Shown piece after piece: positions 44,271 through 52,387 of a stretch of 64,000 nt of DNA. The stretch is taken from assembly GCA_964370635.1 (NCBI GenBank), contig CAYJJU010000002.1, forward strand, positions 62,001 through 126,000, written 5' to 3'. The translations under genes were made by a program, and so were the position numbers. The DNA comes from SIG603 sp964370635. Its GTDB lineage: Bacteria; Bacillota; Clostridia; Oscillospirales; Acutalibacteraceae. A model generated the notes under the pieces. That model was not told the DNA's origin and searched no databases. It saw nothing but the letters and a program-made list of their open reading frames with translations. Each line of letters starts with the position of its first letter. Position 1 is the first letter of the stretch.

Positions 44271-44480
44271 CTATTAAAAGTTTTACTAAATTTTTTTCAA
44301 AAAATTTCGGGTTCTTAGGGCTGAGCCCTAAGGCGTTTTCCGCAGAAAACGAAATCTTATCCTTAGAAGAGCATTTTAAAGGTGAATTTTGCCCTTAAAG
44401 GGCAAGTTTTGCGATAAAAAACTTTCCTTATCTCGTCCCTTTTGTAGAGTGTTTTCACTACAAGGGTTTATTGACAGTCT
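44271..44480 (+). repeat. Left member of inverted repeat pair flanking marR-MATE
   Basis: About 210 bases, beginning TATTAAAAGTTTTACTAAA and including CTTAGGGCTGAGCCCTAAG, GCGTTTTCCGCAGAAAACG and TGCCCTTAAAGGGCA, each itself a palindrome, and ending GTTTATTGACAGTCT. The reverse complement recurs at 46476-46696 with few changes over its first 130 bases. No open frame of note. It fills most of the gap between ilvA and the MarR gene. Confidence 0.85.
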
Positions 44481-44481
44481 T

Positions 44482-44522
44482 AACAATCTAACACTTGATA
44501 AAAGTGTTAGATTGTTTTTTTA
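44482..44522 (+). terminator. Rho-independent terminator upstream of the MarR gene
   Basis: Arms AACAATCTAACACTT and AAGTGTTAGATTGTT around GATAA, followed by a T run. It lies about 240 bases beyond the ilvA stop, just outside the repeat, and isolates the marR promoter from ilv transcription. Confidence 0.9.
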
Positions 44523-44572
44523 TGTTCTTATAATCCATTAATCAGCAATTTTAAAAAGATAATAATAAGCTC

Positions 44573-44601
44573 TTGACAAATAATAATAGTTAAGCTAAAA
44601 T
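44573..44601 (+). promoter_or_regulatory. Promoter of the marR-MATE operon
   Basis: TTGACA, a 17-base spacer, then TAAAAT, followed by several TAGTTAAG repeats. Confidence 0.85.
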
Positions 44602-44618
44602 AGTTAAGTAAAAGTAAT

Positions 44619-44634
44619 TAAGTAAAAATACTTA
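44619..44634 (+). promoter_or_regulatory. Candidate MarR operator
   Basis: A perfect palindrome, TAAGTA-AAAA-TACTTA, 18 bases downstream of the -10 box and before the ribosome binding site. Palindromes of this size at the start of transcription are typical autorepression sites of MarR proteins. Confidence 0.55.
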
Positions 44635-44651
44635 TCGAAAGGAAGATATTT

Positions 44652-45101
44652 ATGGAAGAGAGATTTATAAAATCCATGGACAAGCTTTTTCACAACATGG
44701 CCATAACGGATTTACAGCGTTCTTACACAGATTTTGACACATCGGACTTGTCGTATCACGACACCTTATATTTAAACATCATCGAGGCGCACCCAAACAG
44801 GTACACTTCGTCTCAGATAGCCGATTTATTAAAAATAACGAGGCCTGCGGTGACGCAAAAAATAAATATACTCGTAAAAAAAGGCTATATAATAAGGACG
44901 CAAAGTCAAAAAGACAGGCGTGTTTTCTATCTTGCGACAAACCCTGAAAAGAGCTTTTATAATAGCGATGACAAAAAGGCAGACAGAAAAGTTGCCAAAT
45001 ATTTTGAAAAAAAGTATGGCACTCATGCGCTTAAAATGCTTTGCGAAATGATTGAATTTTACGCGCAGGAAATTTACGACGAAAAATTGAAAGAGGTATA
45101 A
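44652..45101 (+). CDS. MarR-family transcriptional regulator
   Basis: A 149-residue winged-helix repressor. The recognition region is TSSQIADLLKITRPAVTQK (about residues 55-73), followed by the wing KDRRVFYLATNPE. It is the first gene of a pair with the MATE pump, one base separating stop and start, so it most likely represses the pump until a drug or metabolite binds. CGAAAGGAAG precedes the ATG. Confidence 0.92.
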   Translation: MEERFIKSMDKLFHNMAITDLQRSYTDFDTSDLSYHDTLYLNIIEAHPNRYTSSQIADLLKITRPAVTQKINILVKKGYIIRTQSQKDRRVFYLATNPEKSFYNSDDKKADRKVAKYFEKKYGTHALKMLCEMIEFYAQEIYDEKLKEV

Positions 45102-45102
45102 A

Positions 45103-46443
45103 ATGCATATTAACAATCCGCTTGCTAAGGATTTTAGCATGGCGGCACTACTAAAATATACTTTACCCAGCATATTTACAATGATATTTTTATCCACCTA
45201 CACAGTCATTGACGGTGTGTTTGTATCAAACTTTGTGGGTGAGAATGCCTTAGCGGCAATCAACATAGTTTTCCCCTTACTCGGCGTCTTACTTGCCGTA
45301 AGCCTCATGTTGGCAACAGGCGGCAATGCGATAATCGCAAGGTTTATGGGCGAGGGCAAGAATAAGGAGGCAAGAGAATTTTTAAGCGTGCTATACATCA
45401 TAGGCACGGCCTTAGGCCTTCTTGCAAGCCTTGCGGTTTTTACTTTCCCCGATGCGATACTCAAGGGATTAAACGTGAGTGAGAGCCTGTATGAACCTTC
45501 AAAAGTATACATGCTCAGCTTGGCAGGCTTTGCGGCACCCGTCGTGCTTCAGGTCTTGGCACAATCTTTCATGGTAACCGCAGGAAAACCTACATTTGGC
45601 TTTATCATAAGCGTTGCAGGTGGAATAACTAATATTATCTTAGACTATGTGTTAATTTCTCCCAATTTAGGCAATTTGGGCATAGCTGGCGCCGGAATTG
45701 CGACGGGAATAGGAAACTCAATACCCGGAATAATCGCCCTGTTTTATTTTATGTTTAAAAGAAAGGGAAACCTTTATTTTTCAAAGCCAAAATTGAAACT
45801 CAAACTACTATTTCAAGGCATGTTTAACGGCTCATCAGAACTTGTAAGCTCGCTTGCAGGCTCGGTTACTACCATAATGTTTAATGTGATACTGCTAAGT
45901 TTAGTGGGCGATGCAGGCGTTGCCGCAATCAGTGTAATTCTATATTTACAAATGTTCCAAAATGCCATTTACATGGGATACAGCATAGGTGTAGCGCCGA
46001 TTATCGGCTACAAATACGGGCAGGGCAACAAGCAAGCCCTTCATAAAGTCATGGGGCAAAGTCTTAAAATCACAGCCGCCGCCTCAGTCTTAGTGATATC
46101 CGCCACGCTACTGTTCTCAAATCAAGCGGTGGGCATATTTATTTCACAAGACAGTGCGACTTTTGAAATGGCGAGAAACGGCTTGATTTTGTTTTCACCG
46201 GCCTATTTATTTATGGGATTTAACATATTTTTCTCGGCAATGTTCACATCGCTTTCAAACGGAAAAATATCGGCGAGCATATCGCTTTTAAGAACCTTTG
46301 TATTTTTAGTGAGCTCACTCATTGTGCTTCCAAATATATTTGGCTTAAACGGAGTATGGCTTGCAGTACCCATAGCGGAATTTTTAGCATTTATCATTGC
46401 AGTGATATTTTATAGACGATACAAAAAGACATATGGGTATTAA
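45103..46443 (+). CDS. MATE-family multidrug efflux transporter
   Basis: A 446-residue polytopic protein with about twelve helices. MATE-family traits are YTVIDGVFVSNFVGENALAA near residues 30-49, LATGGNAIIARFMGEG at about 67-82, the matching second-half VLLSLVGDAGVAAISVI, and APIIGYKYGQGN. It would export cationic drugs or metabolites using a sodium or proton gradient. Its cotranscription with marR fits regulated drug export. Confidence 0.92.
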   Translation: MHINNPLAKDFSMAALLKYTLPSIFTMIFLSTYTVIDGVFVSNFVGENALAAINIVFPLLGVLLAVSLMLATGGNAIIARFMGEGKNKEAREFLSVLYIIGTALGLLASLAVFTFPDAILKGLNVSESLYEPSKVYMLSLAGFAAPVVLQVLAQSFMVTAGKPTFGFIISVAGGITNIILDYVLISPNLGNLGIAGAGIATGIGNSIPGIIALFYFMFKRKGNLYFSKPKLKLKLLFQGMFNGSSELVSSLAGSVTTIMFNVILLSLVGDAGVAAISVILYLQMFQNAIYMGYSIGVAPIIGYKYGQGNKQALHKVMGQSLKITAAASVLVISATLLFSNQAVGIFISQDSATFEMARNGLILFSPAYLFMGFNIFFSAMFTSLSNGKISASISLLRTFVFLVSSLIVLPNIFGLNGVWLAVPIAEFLAFIIAVIFYRRYKKTYGY

Positions 46444-46445
46444 AA

Positions 46446-46475
46446 AAATCCGCCCTCGCTGTGAGGGCGGATTTC
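46446..46475 (+). terminator. Terminator hairpin of the marR-MATE operon
   Basis: Arms AAATCCGCCCTC and GAGGGCGGATTT, two bases after the MATE stop. The T run is short. Confidence 0.75.
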
Positions 46476-46696
46476 AGACTGCCAATAAACCTCTGTTAGG
46501 AAAAAAGTTGCACAAATGGTTAGGCATAAGGAAACTTTTTCTATCGCAAAAACTTTCCTCTTTTGCCCTTTTAGGGCAAAATTCACCTTCAAAAATGCTC
46601 TTCTAAGGATAAGATTTCGTTTTCTGCGGAAAACGCCTTAGGGCTCAGCCCTAAGTACCCGAAATTTTTTGAAAAAAATTTAGTAAAACTTTTAAT
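46476..46696 (-). repeat. Right member of inverted repeat pair flanking marR-MATE
   Basis: The reverse complement of the 44271-44480 repeat, with the same three internal palindromes. Together the two copies bracket the marR-MATE operon, its promoter and its terminators. Confidence 0.85.
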
Positions 46697-46738
46697 AATT
46701 GTCATTATGACGAAACGCCATGGTTTTTTGACACGCTG

Positions 46739-46767
46739 AAATCCGCCCTCACAAAGAGAGCGGATTT
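46739..46767 (-). terminator. Hairpin downstream of the acyl-CoA ligase fusion gene
   Basis: AAATCCGC facing GCGGATTT, 15 bases after the minus-strand stop. It resembles the neighbouring MATE terminator, and the T run is weak. Confidence 0.5.
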
Positions 46768-46781
46768 ATTTGTGTAAATAA

Positions 46782-49073
46782 TTAATCTTTAAGCTCTACT
46801 CTTCTAATTTTTCCGCTGATAGTCTTAGGTAAAAAGTCCCTAAATTCTACTATTCTGGGATATTTATAAGGAGCTGTATGCGATTTTACATATTCTTGAA
46901 TTTCTTTTTTTAGCTTGTCGCTTTGCGCAGTGCCTTTTGTGAGCACTACAGTAGCCTTTACAATTTGACCTCTAATGGGGTCTGGCGACGGAGTTACTGC
47001 GCATTCTAAGACATATGGAAGCTCCATAATGACGCTCTCAATCTCAAAAGGCCCTATGCGATAGCCTGAGGATTTAATCAGATCGTCGGTGCGTCCTACA
47101 TACCAGAAAAAGCCGTCTTCGTCTTTCCAAGCGGTGTCGCCTGTATGGTAAATGCCGTCACACCAAGCTTCTTTAGTGCGTGCGTCGTCTTTATAATAGC
47201 CGTCGAAAAGTCCGCAAGGCTTTTTATTTCCTGTCCTTATTACAATCTCGCCTGTCTCGCCTTGAGGAGCGGAGCTTCCGTCGGGCATGATGACGTCCAT
47301 TTCGTAAAGCGGATTTAAAATTCCCATAGAGCCGGGTTTTGGCACTGTTCCCACAGGATTATACACGGCTAAAGTAGTTTCTGTCTGTCCAAAGCCCTCC
47401 ATAAGGCTTAGTCCCGTCGCTTTTTTCCACTGTTCGTAGACTTCAGGGTTTAGCGCCTCGCCTGCAACCGTGCAGTGCTCTAGGCTTGTAAGGTCAAACT
47501 TTGATAAATCTTCTTTTATGAAAAATCTATACATGGTCGGTGGGGCGCAGAAGGTGGTTATATTGTATTTTTTGAACATAGGAAGCAAATCGTTTGCATC
47601 AAATTTATCAAAATCATAGGTGAAAATTGCCGCTTCACATAGCCATTGACCATAGTATTTTCCCCATACAGCCTTGCCCCATCCGGTGTCGGAAATAGTA
47701 AAATGTATGCCGTCGGGGTTTACATTGTGCCAGAATTTTGCCGTGACATAATGCGCAAGCCCGTAAGTGTGGCTGTGCTGTGCAATTTTTGGGTATCCCG
47801 TAGTTCCCGAGGTGAAAAACATAAGTATTGGGTCATCACCACAAGATGTGTCCTCGTCTCTTAAGAAAATATCGCTCTGTTTTGCTATGCCATCATTAAA
47901 GTCGTGCCAGCCCTCACGGCTTTCGCCGCATAATATTAGGGTCGGCTTTATTTTAGCCTTTGTGGCACCTTTTTCCGCTTCCCATGACACCATGCCGTCT
48001 GATGTGCACACAAGTGCCGATACGTCTGCCGCATCAAAACGATACACAAAGTCATGCTCCATAAGTAAATTTGTTGCAGGAATTGCAACGGCACCAAGTT
48101 TATGTAGGGCGGTTATTGCAAACCAGAACTGATAATGCCTTTTAAGTACAAGCATTACCTTGTCGCCTTTTTTAATTCCCAAACTTTTAAAGTAATTTGC
48201 CGTCATATTTGAGTATTTTTTCATATCGCCAAAGCTAAAACGTCTTTCTTCATGCTCTCTTGATATGTGTAGCATCGCAAGTTTATCGGGGTTTTTGTCT
48301 GCAATTTTATCGACTACATCAAAACCAAAGTTAAATTTATCTTCATTAATAAACGAGATAGATTTTAATATATTATTTTCATCAAGCTCTGTTTTAATAA
48401 AAGCCTCTGCAACTTCATTAGGCTGATTTTCTAAAAGTTTGCTTTTTACTATTTTTTCAAAATTACTTTCTGCATGGCTTTCTTCGTTTTCGTCTGCCTT
48501 AAACACTATCGCTATGAGCTCGCAGTCTTCCCCATTTGCCGCTACCATGCCGTGCTCTGTTGAGCTGTCATAGAAAATGGTGTCGCCCTCATTAAGTATT
48601 TCTGTATGTGTTCCAATTTGCATTTTCATGCTGCCTTTTACCACTATGTCCATCTCTTGACCTAAATGAGTCGATACCTTAATTGGAGAATTTTCATCCT
48701 TTTTGCTATATGGCATAGTGACATAAAATGGCTCTGCCGCCTTGTTTTTGAAAAGAGGCGCCATGTTTAAATACTTAAAGCCCTCTCTTCTTGTAATGGG
48801 AAGCCCCTCGCCTTTTCTTGTAATATTATAACTTGAAAGGGTAGGACTTACGCCTGTTATAAGGTCTGTAGGGTCGACAGAAAACACGTGTGCACATTTG
48901 TATATGAATGTAAAGCTAAAGTCCTTGTTTCCTGCTTCATATGCTTCATATTCCTCTGTGCTTACGTCTGTTTTACTTGCCATGTCCTCTTTAGATATTC
49001 CCATGATTTCCCTTAAGGTGCGTATCCTTTGTGCCACTTCGTGCAGTTGATTTTTAAGCTGAGTATTTTCCAT
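46782..49073 (-). CDS. XRE regulator-cupin-acyl-CoA ligase fusion protein
   Basis: A 763-residue three-part protein. Residues about 10-65 are an XRE helix-turn-helix (IRTLREIMGISKEDMASKTD). About 120-195 form a cupin domain (VSTHLGQEMDIVVKGSMKMQ, then GDTIFYDSSTEHGM). From about 235 a full AMP-forming acyl-CoA synthetase follows: ATP loop FFTSGTTGYPKIAQHSH, GFGQTETT, GDTAWKDEDGFFWYVGRTDD, and the catalytic lysine in PKTISGKIRRVELKD. The ligase resembles medium-chain acyl-CoA synthetases. The first two parts look like a standard XRE-cupin repressor, so the protein may both sense and activate a carboxylic acid. It lies 24 bases after the histidine kinase gene, in the same operon. Confidence 0.9.
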   Translation of the reverse strand: MENTQLKNQLHEVAQRIRTLREIMGISKEDMASKTDVSTEEYEAYEAGNKDFSFTFIYKCAHVFSVDPTDLITGVSPTLSSYNITRKGEGLPITRREGFKYLNMAPLFKNKAAEPFYVTMPYSKKDENSPIKVSTHLGQEMDIVVKGSMKMQIGTHTEILNEGDTIFYDSSTEHGMVAANGEDCELIAIVFKADENEESHAESNFEKIVKSKLLENQPNEVAEAFIKTELDENNILKSISFINEDKFNFGFDVVDKIADKNPDKLAMLHISREHEERRFSFGDMKKYSNMTANYFKSLGIKKGDKVMLVLKRHYQFWFAITALHKLGAVAIPATNLLMEHDFVYRFDAADVSALVCTSDGMVSWEAEKGATKAKIKPTLILCGESREGWHDFNDGIAKQSDIFLRDEDTSCGDDPILMFFTSGTTGYPKIAQHSHTYGLAHYVTAKFWHNVNPDGIHFTISDTGWGKAVWGKYYGQWLCEAAIFTYDFDKFDANDLLPMFKKYNITTFCAPPTMYRFFIKEDLSKFDLTSLEHCTVAGEALNPEVYEQWKKATGLSLMEGFGQTETTLAVYNPVGTVPKPGSMGILNPLYEMDVIMPDGSSAPQGETGEIVIRTGNKKPCGLFDGYYKDDARTKEAWCDGIYHTGDTAWKDEDGFFWYVGRTDDLIKSSGYRIGPFEIESVIMELPYVLECAVTPSPDPIRGQIVKATVVLTKGTAQSDKLKKEIQEYVKSHTAPYKYPRIVEFRDFLPKTISGKIRRVELKD

Positions 49074-49097
49074 AATGATGACCTCCTCAAATTTAAT

Positions 49098-50573
49098 TTA
49101 ATCATTATAATCCAGTGCCTTTAAAGTAAACCAAAAACAGCTTCCACTCCCCTCTTCACTTATCACACCATAGGTGCCGCCGTGAAGGTCTAAAATTTGA
49201 CTTACTATGGAAAGTCCTAAGCCAGTGCCGATTTGCGCACGCTTATGTTCTTTTTCCACTTTATAGTAACGCTGCCAAATATTTTTAAGTTTGTCTTTAG
49301 GTATTCCTATTCCGCTGTCTTCTACCTTAATAGTTATATTATCATCAATTACGCTTTGTGTCAAAACTATTCTTTTATCAGGCCCTGTATAAGTTACCGC
49401 GTTGTTTACAAGATTATATATTACCTGCGTTAGTTTTAAGTCATCACCCATGACATAAACGTCGTCACCGTGATAAAAATCAAAGTTGTAATCGACCAAT
49501 TTATCATATCTTAACAGTATTTTTTTAATGCTCTCAGTGAGGTTTACGGGCTCCATGATAAGCGTTTGAGTCCCGGACTCCAGCTTTGAAATATCAAGCA
49601 GGTCGTTCACCAAGTTTTTAAGCCTTGTCGCCTCGTCGATTATAATTTGAATATTCTCGGCCGTGTTTTCGCCCGGAATATCTCTCATAACCTCTGCATA
49701 TCCACTTATCATAGTCAGCGGCGTTCTAAGGTCGTGCGACACGTTTGCAATGAGCTCTTTTCTTAAAGATTCAACAGTATTAAGCTCTTTTGCCGCAACG
49801 TTTAAGGTTTGAGACAGCGCAAGTATTTCGTGCCCTCCACCCTTTACATCAAAACTTATCTCATAATTGCCTTTAGAGAGCTCTTTTGCCCCTTGAGTTA
49901 TCTGTACTATGGGTTTAGATATTTTCCTTGAAATGAAAATTGCCACACTTAAGCCTAGCAAAATCATCAGTGCCGTAAGTGAATAAAGCTGAAATTTCAA
50001 TGTTTCTACAGTAGAGTCAACAGGGGTTACCGTGGTGCTTAAAAGCAATAAAAGATTCGTGTCATCGCTTAGGGTTATTGTCTTTAAAAAGACTAAGCCC
50101 TCCGGCAATGAGCTATTCTCCTGCAAGGGAGCATTTCCCAAAAAAGCGTCGCCCCCTATACCCTGCGAGAAATCCCATATAGTGTAGCTTTCCAAAAATT
50201 CACCGCCGCTTGCCTTTGTTTGAGCATACATAGACATGAGCTGTGTGCTGCTTATTCTATTAAAAAAAGTGCTTTTCATCGAGGTGGCACTTATCACGGT
50301 TTCACCAAACTCTGTGGCAATCAGCACATCTGTGTTATAGTTTAAAACCACATCTTCAAGCACCGCCGTCAAATTATCACTTGTATATTGATTTTCAATA
50401 TACTGTGCGGTACTCTTTATTTCTTGCTCTTTAATAAATTTGTAAAATGAATTTAAAAGCGTTATCTGAAAAATCCAAATTAGCAAGATTACAAGGGCGG
50501 TAAAAATTCCAAAACCCAAAAATATTTGCGTGCCTATTCCTATTTTTTTTCTCTTTAAAAAATTAAATTTCAA
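49098..50573 (-). CDS. Sensor histidine kinase
   Basis: A 491-residue membrane kinase: helix 1 at about residues 14-36, extracellular sensor domain to about 185, helix 2 (LYSLTALMILLGLSVAIFIS), HAMP domain (KPIVQITQGAKELSKGNYE), phospho-accepting H in NVSHDLRTPLTM, N box VIYNLVNNAVTYT, and G boxes VEDSGIGIPKDKL and GTGLGLSIV. The signal is unknown. The start is TTG at 50573, overlapping the response-regulator gene by 11 bases; AGGATACAGG before it supports this coupled start. Confidence 0.92.
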   Translation of the reverse strand: MKFNFLKRKKIGIGTQIFLGFGIFTALVILLIWIFQITLLNSFYKFIKEQEIKSTAQYIENQYTSDNLTAVLEDVVLNYNTDVLIATEFGETVISATSMKSTFFNRISSTQLMSMYAQTKASGGEFLESYTIWDFSQGIGGDAFLGNAPLQENSSLPEGLVFLKTITLSDDTNLLLLLSTTVTPVDSTVETLKFQLYSLTALMILLGLSVAIFISRKISKPIVQITQGAKELSKGNYEISFDVKGGGHEILALSQTLNVAAKELNTVESLRKELIANVSHDLRTPLTMISGYAEVMRDIPGENTAENIQIIIDEATRLKNLVNDLLDISKLESGTQTLIMEPVNLTESIKKILLRYDKLVDYNFDFYHGDDVYVMGDDLKLTQVIYNLVNNAVTYTGPDKRIVLTQSVIDDNITIKVEDSGIGIPKDKLKNIWQRYYKVEKEHKRAQIGTGLGLSIVSQILDLHGGTYGVISEEGSGSCFWFTLKALDYND

Positions 50574-51240
50574 ACCTGTATCCTACCCCTCTTACCGTGA
50601 CTACAAATTTATTATAAGGCCCTAAACTTTTTCTTAATAGCTTAATATGGGTGTCTAAAGTCCTGTCATCTCCGTAAAAATCATAGCCCCATACATTAGA
50701 GATAAGCTTATCACGTGAAAGCGCAATATTCTTATTTGAAATCATATAAAATAAAAGCTCGTACTCTTTTGGTGAAAGCTCTGCGCGACTTCCGTCTACC
50801 GTCACAATTCTTGCGGAAAAATCCACATTAAGCCCTTCTGCGCTGAAAACATCTTTGCTATTCTCCTTTTCGCCGACGGTTCTTTTAATTATAGCGTTAA
50901 TCCGCATCAATAATTCTTTTGGAGAAAAAGGTTTGGTGACATAATCGTCTACACCAAGTTCAAAACCGTGGATTTTGTCGTACTCCTCTCCCCTTGCCGA
51001 AAGCATGAGCACGGGCACTTTAGAAATTTTTCTTATCCTAGCCACGGCGGAAAATCCGTCAAGCTCGGGCATCATGACGTCCATAATAACTATGTCAAAT
51101 TTATCCGGATTATCTGTAAAAATCGTCACAGCGTCCATGCCATTTTCCGCCTCGGTTACGGTGTGACCTTCAAACTCGGCGTATTTTTTTATTAAAAGCC
51201 TGATATTCATTTCGTCGTCTACTATTAAAATATGATACAT
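50563..51240 (-). CDS. OmpR-family response regulator
   Basis: A 225-residue regulator. The receiver domain has the acidic pair in LIVDDEMNIR, the phospho-accepting aspartate in VIMDVMMPELDG and the lysine in YVTKPFSPKEL. The C-terminal winged helix includes LSPKEYELLFYMISNKNIA and DRTLDTHIKLLRKSLG. The frame opens 11 codons upstream, but GGAGAATTTAT before the ATG at 51240 and the normal N-terminus decide the start. It is the first gene of an operon with the kinase and the ligase fusion. Confidence 0.94.
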   Translation of the reverse strand: MYHILIVDDEMNIRLLIKKYAEFEGHTVTEAENGMDAVTIFTDNPDKFDIVIMDVMMPELDGFSAVARIRKISKVPVLMLSARGEEYDKIHGFELGVDDYVTKPFSPKELLMRINAIIKRTVGEKENSKDVFSAEGLNVDFSARIVTVDGSRAELSPKEYELLFYMISNKNIALSRDKLISNVWGYDFYGDDRTLDTHIKLLRKSLGPYNKFVVTVRGVGYRFEI

Positions 51241-51324
51241 ATAAATTCTCCGTTCAATCTGAATTTTCATCATCTTAACACTGCTTTGTGAAGTTTTGGT
51301 GAAAGATGTTTACCGTTAAATGTA

Positions 51325-51353
51325 ATTATAACTTTTTTATCAAAAATTATCAA
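51325..51353 (-). promoter_or_regulatory. Promoter of the two-component/ligase operon
   Basis: On the minus strand TTGATA, a 17-base spacer, then TATAAT. Confidence 0.75.
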
Positions 51354-51383
51354 GATTTTTACTTAAAAAATGTGTAAAATATA

Positions 51384-51412
51384 TTGACATTTCCCATTGG
51401 GAATATTATTAT
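51384..51412 (+). promoter_or_regulatory. Promoter of the cytidylate-kinase-like gene with a palindrome in its spacer
   Basis: TTGACA, a 17-base spacer, then TATTAT. The spacer contains the palindrome TTCCC-ATT-GGGAA (51391-51403), a likely operator because a protein bound there would block RNA polymerase. Confidence 0.75.
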
Positions 51413-51455
51413 ATAATTAGAAGAATAAAAAATAATTATACGAGGGAGTGTTATT

Positions 51456-52070
51456 ATGTTACCGGTAATTACTATTGCAAGAGAGTACGGAAGCGGCGGT
51501 CATACGGTTGGAATTAAGCTTGCGAAGGCTTTAAATCTTCCCTATTATGACAAAGAGCTCATAGGCATAGCGGCTAAAGAGAGCGGGCTTAGTGAAGAAG
51601 TCTTTGCGCAGGTAGATGAAAAGGCTGGAAGCAGTCTTTTATATTCCATGGTAATGGGCAGTTATCCGCTTGGAATACGCCTTGCAGGAAATACGTCTGA
51701 AATGCCGATAAACGACCAACTGTTTATACTGCAAACAAATATAATAAAAAAAGCTGCAGAGGAAGGCCCGTGTGTTGTAATCGGACGATGTGGGGATTAT
51801 ATTTTAAGAGAGCATGAAAATTTGTTTAAAATTTTCATTCACGCCGGCATGGAAAAACGCAGAAAATGGGTAATAGATAACGGCCTTGCAGAGAAGAAAA
51901 AGGCAAATGATTATATACTAAAAAAAGATAAGCAGCGCTCAAATTATTACAATTTCTACACAAATCAAACATGGAACGACATGTCAAACTATAACCTTAC
52001 CATAGACACTAATGTCTTTGACGAAGACAAGGCTGTGCAAATTATTTTAGAGGCTTTAAAGCTTAGATGA
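51456..52070 (+). CDS. Cytidylate-kinase-like family protein
   Basis: A 204-residue P-loop protein of the cytidylate-kinase-like family. The opening is VITIAREYGSGGHTVGIKLA, where GSGGHTVG replaces the classic Walker A, and VVIGRCGDYIL and FIHAGMEKRRKWVI follow. The family is common in Clostridia; the true substrate is unproven. Cytidylate kinase proper (Cmk) has a different length and context. GAGGGAGTG precedes the ATG. Confidence 0.87.
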   Translation: MLPVITIAREYGSGGHTVGIKLAKALNLPYYDKELIGIAAKESGLSEEVFAQVDEKAGSSLLYSMVMGSYPLGIRLAGNTSEMPINDQLFILQTNIIKKAAEEGPCVVIGRCGDYILREHENLFKIFIHAGMEKRRKWVIDNGLAEKKKANDYILKKDKQRSNYYNFYTNQTWNDMSNYNLTIDTNVFDEDKAVQIILEALKLR

Positions 52071-52105
52071 CTTAGCTTTTCTTTTATTAGAAAATGAACA
52101 TTGAA

Positions 52106-52156
52106 AGTGCATTATTGTGGCAAAATTTATATATGCCACAATAATGCATTTTTTTA
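52106..52156 (+). terminator. Terminator of the cytidylate-kinase-like gene
   Basis: Perfect 15-base arms (TGCATTATTGTGGCA and TGCCACAATAATGCA) followed by a run of seven T. Confidence 0.92.
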
Positions 52157-52191
52157 TTGTAGTATTTAGTTAAACCTAAAACTTTACAAAA

Positions 52192-52387
52192 CAGTAGGGG
52201 ACGGCGTCCTCGACGTCCCTCATGGCTTACCAAAAAATTCATTAAACCTTGCAGTGCGTCGAGGATGCCGCACCCTACATTTAAGCTGATGAAAAAATAA
52301 TATATGTGTAAACTTTTAGATTTAACACGACAGTAGGGGCGACGTTTCTCGCCCGTAGGGTTTACACAAAACAAAAGGAGGAGCGTT
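52192..52387. repeat. GC-rich inverted repeat and leader of the right-hand array
   Basis: First, GTAGGGGACGGCGTCCTCGA (from 52194) faces its near-perfect reverse complement at 52257-52279, with 40 bases between. Then at about 52331 the array leader begins: GTAGGGGCGACG, hairpin with TCGCCC, GTTTACACAAAACAAAAGGA and the ribosome binding site. No gene is visible in 52071-52387. Confidence 0.65.
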
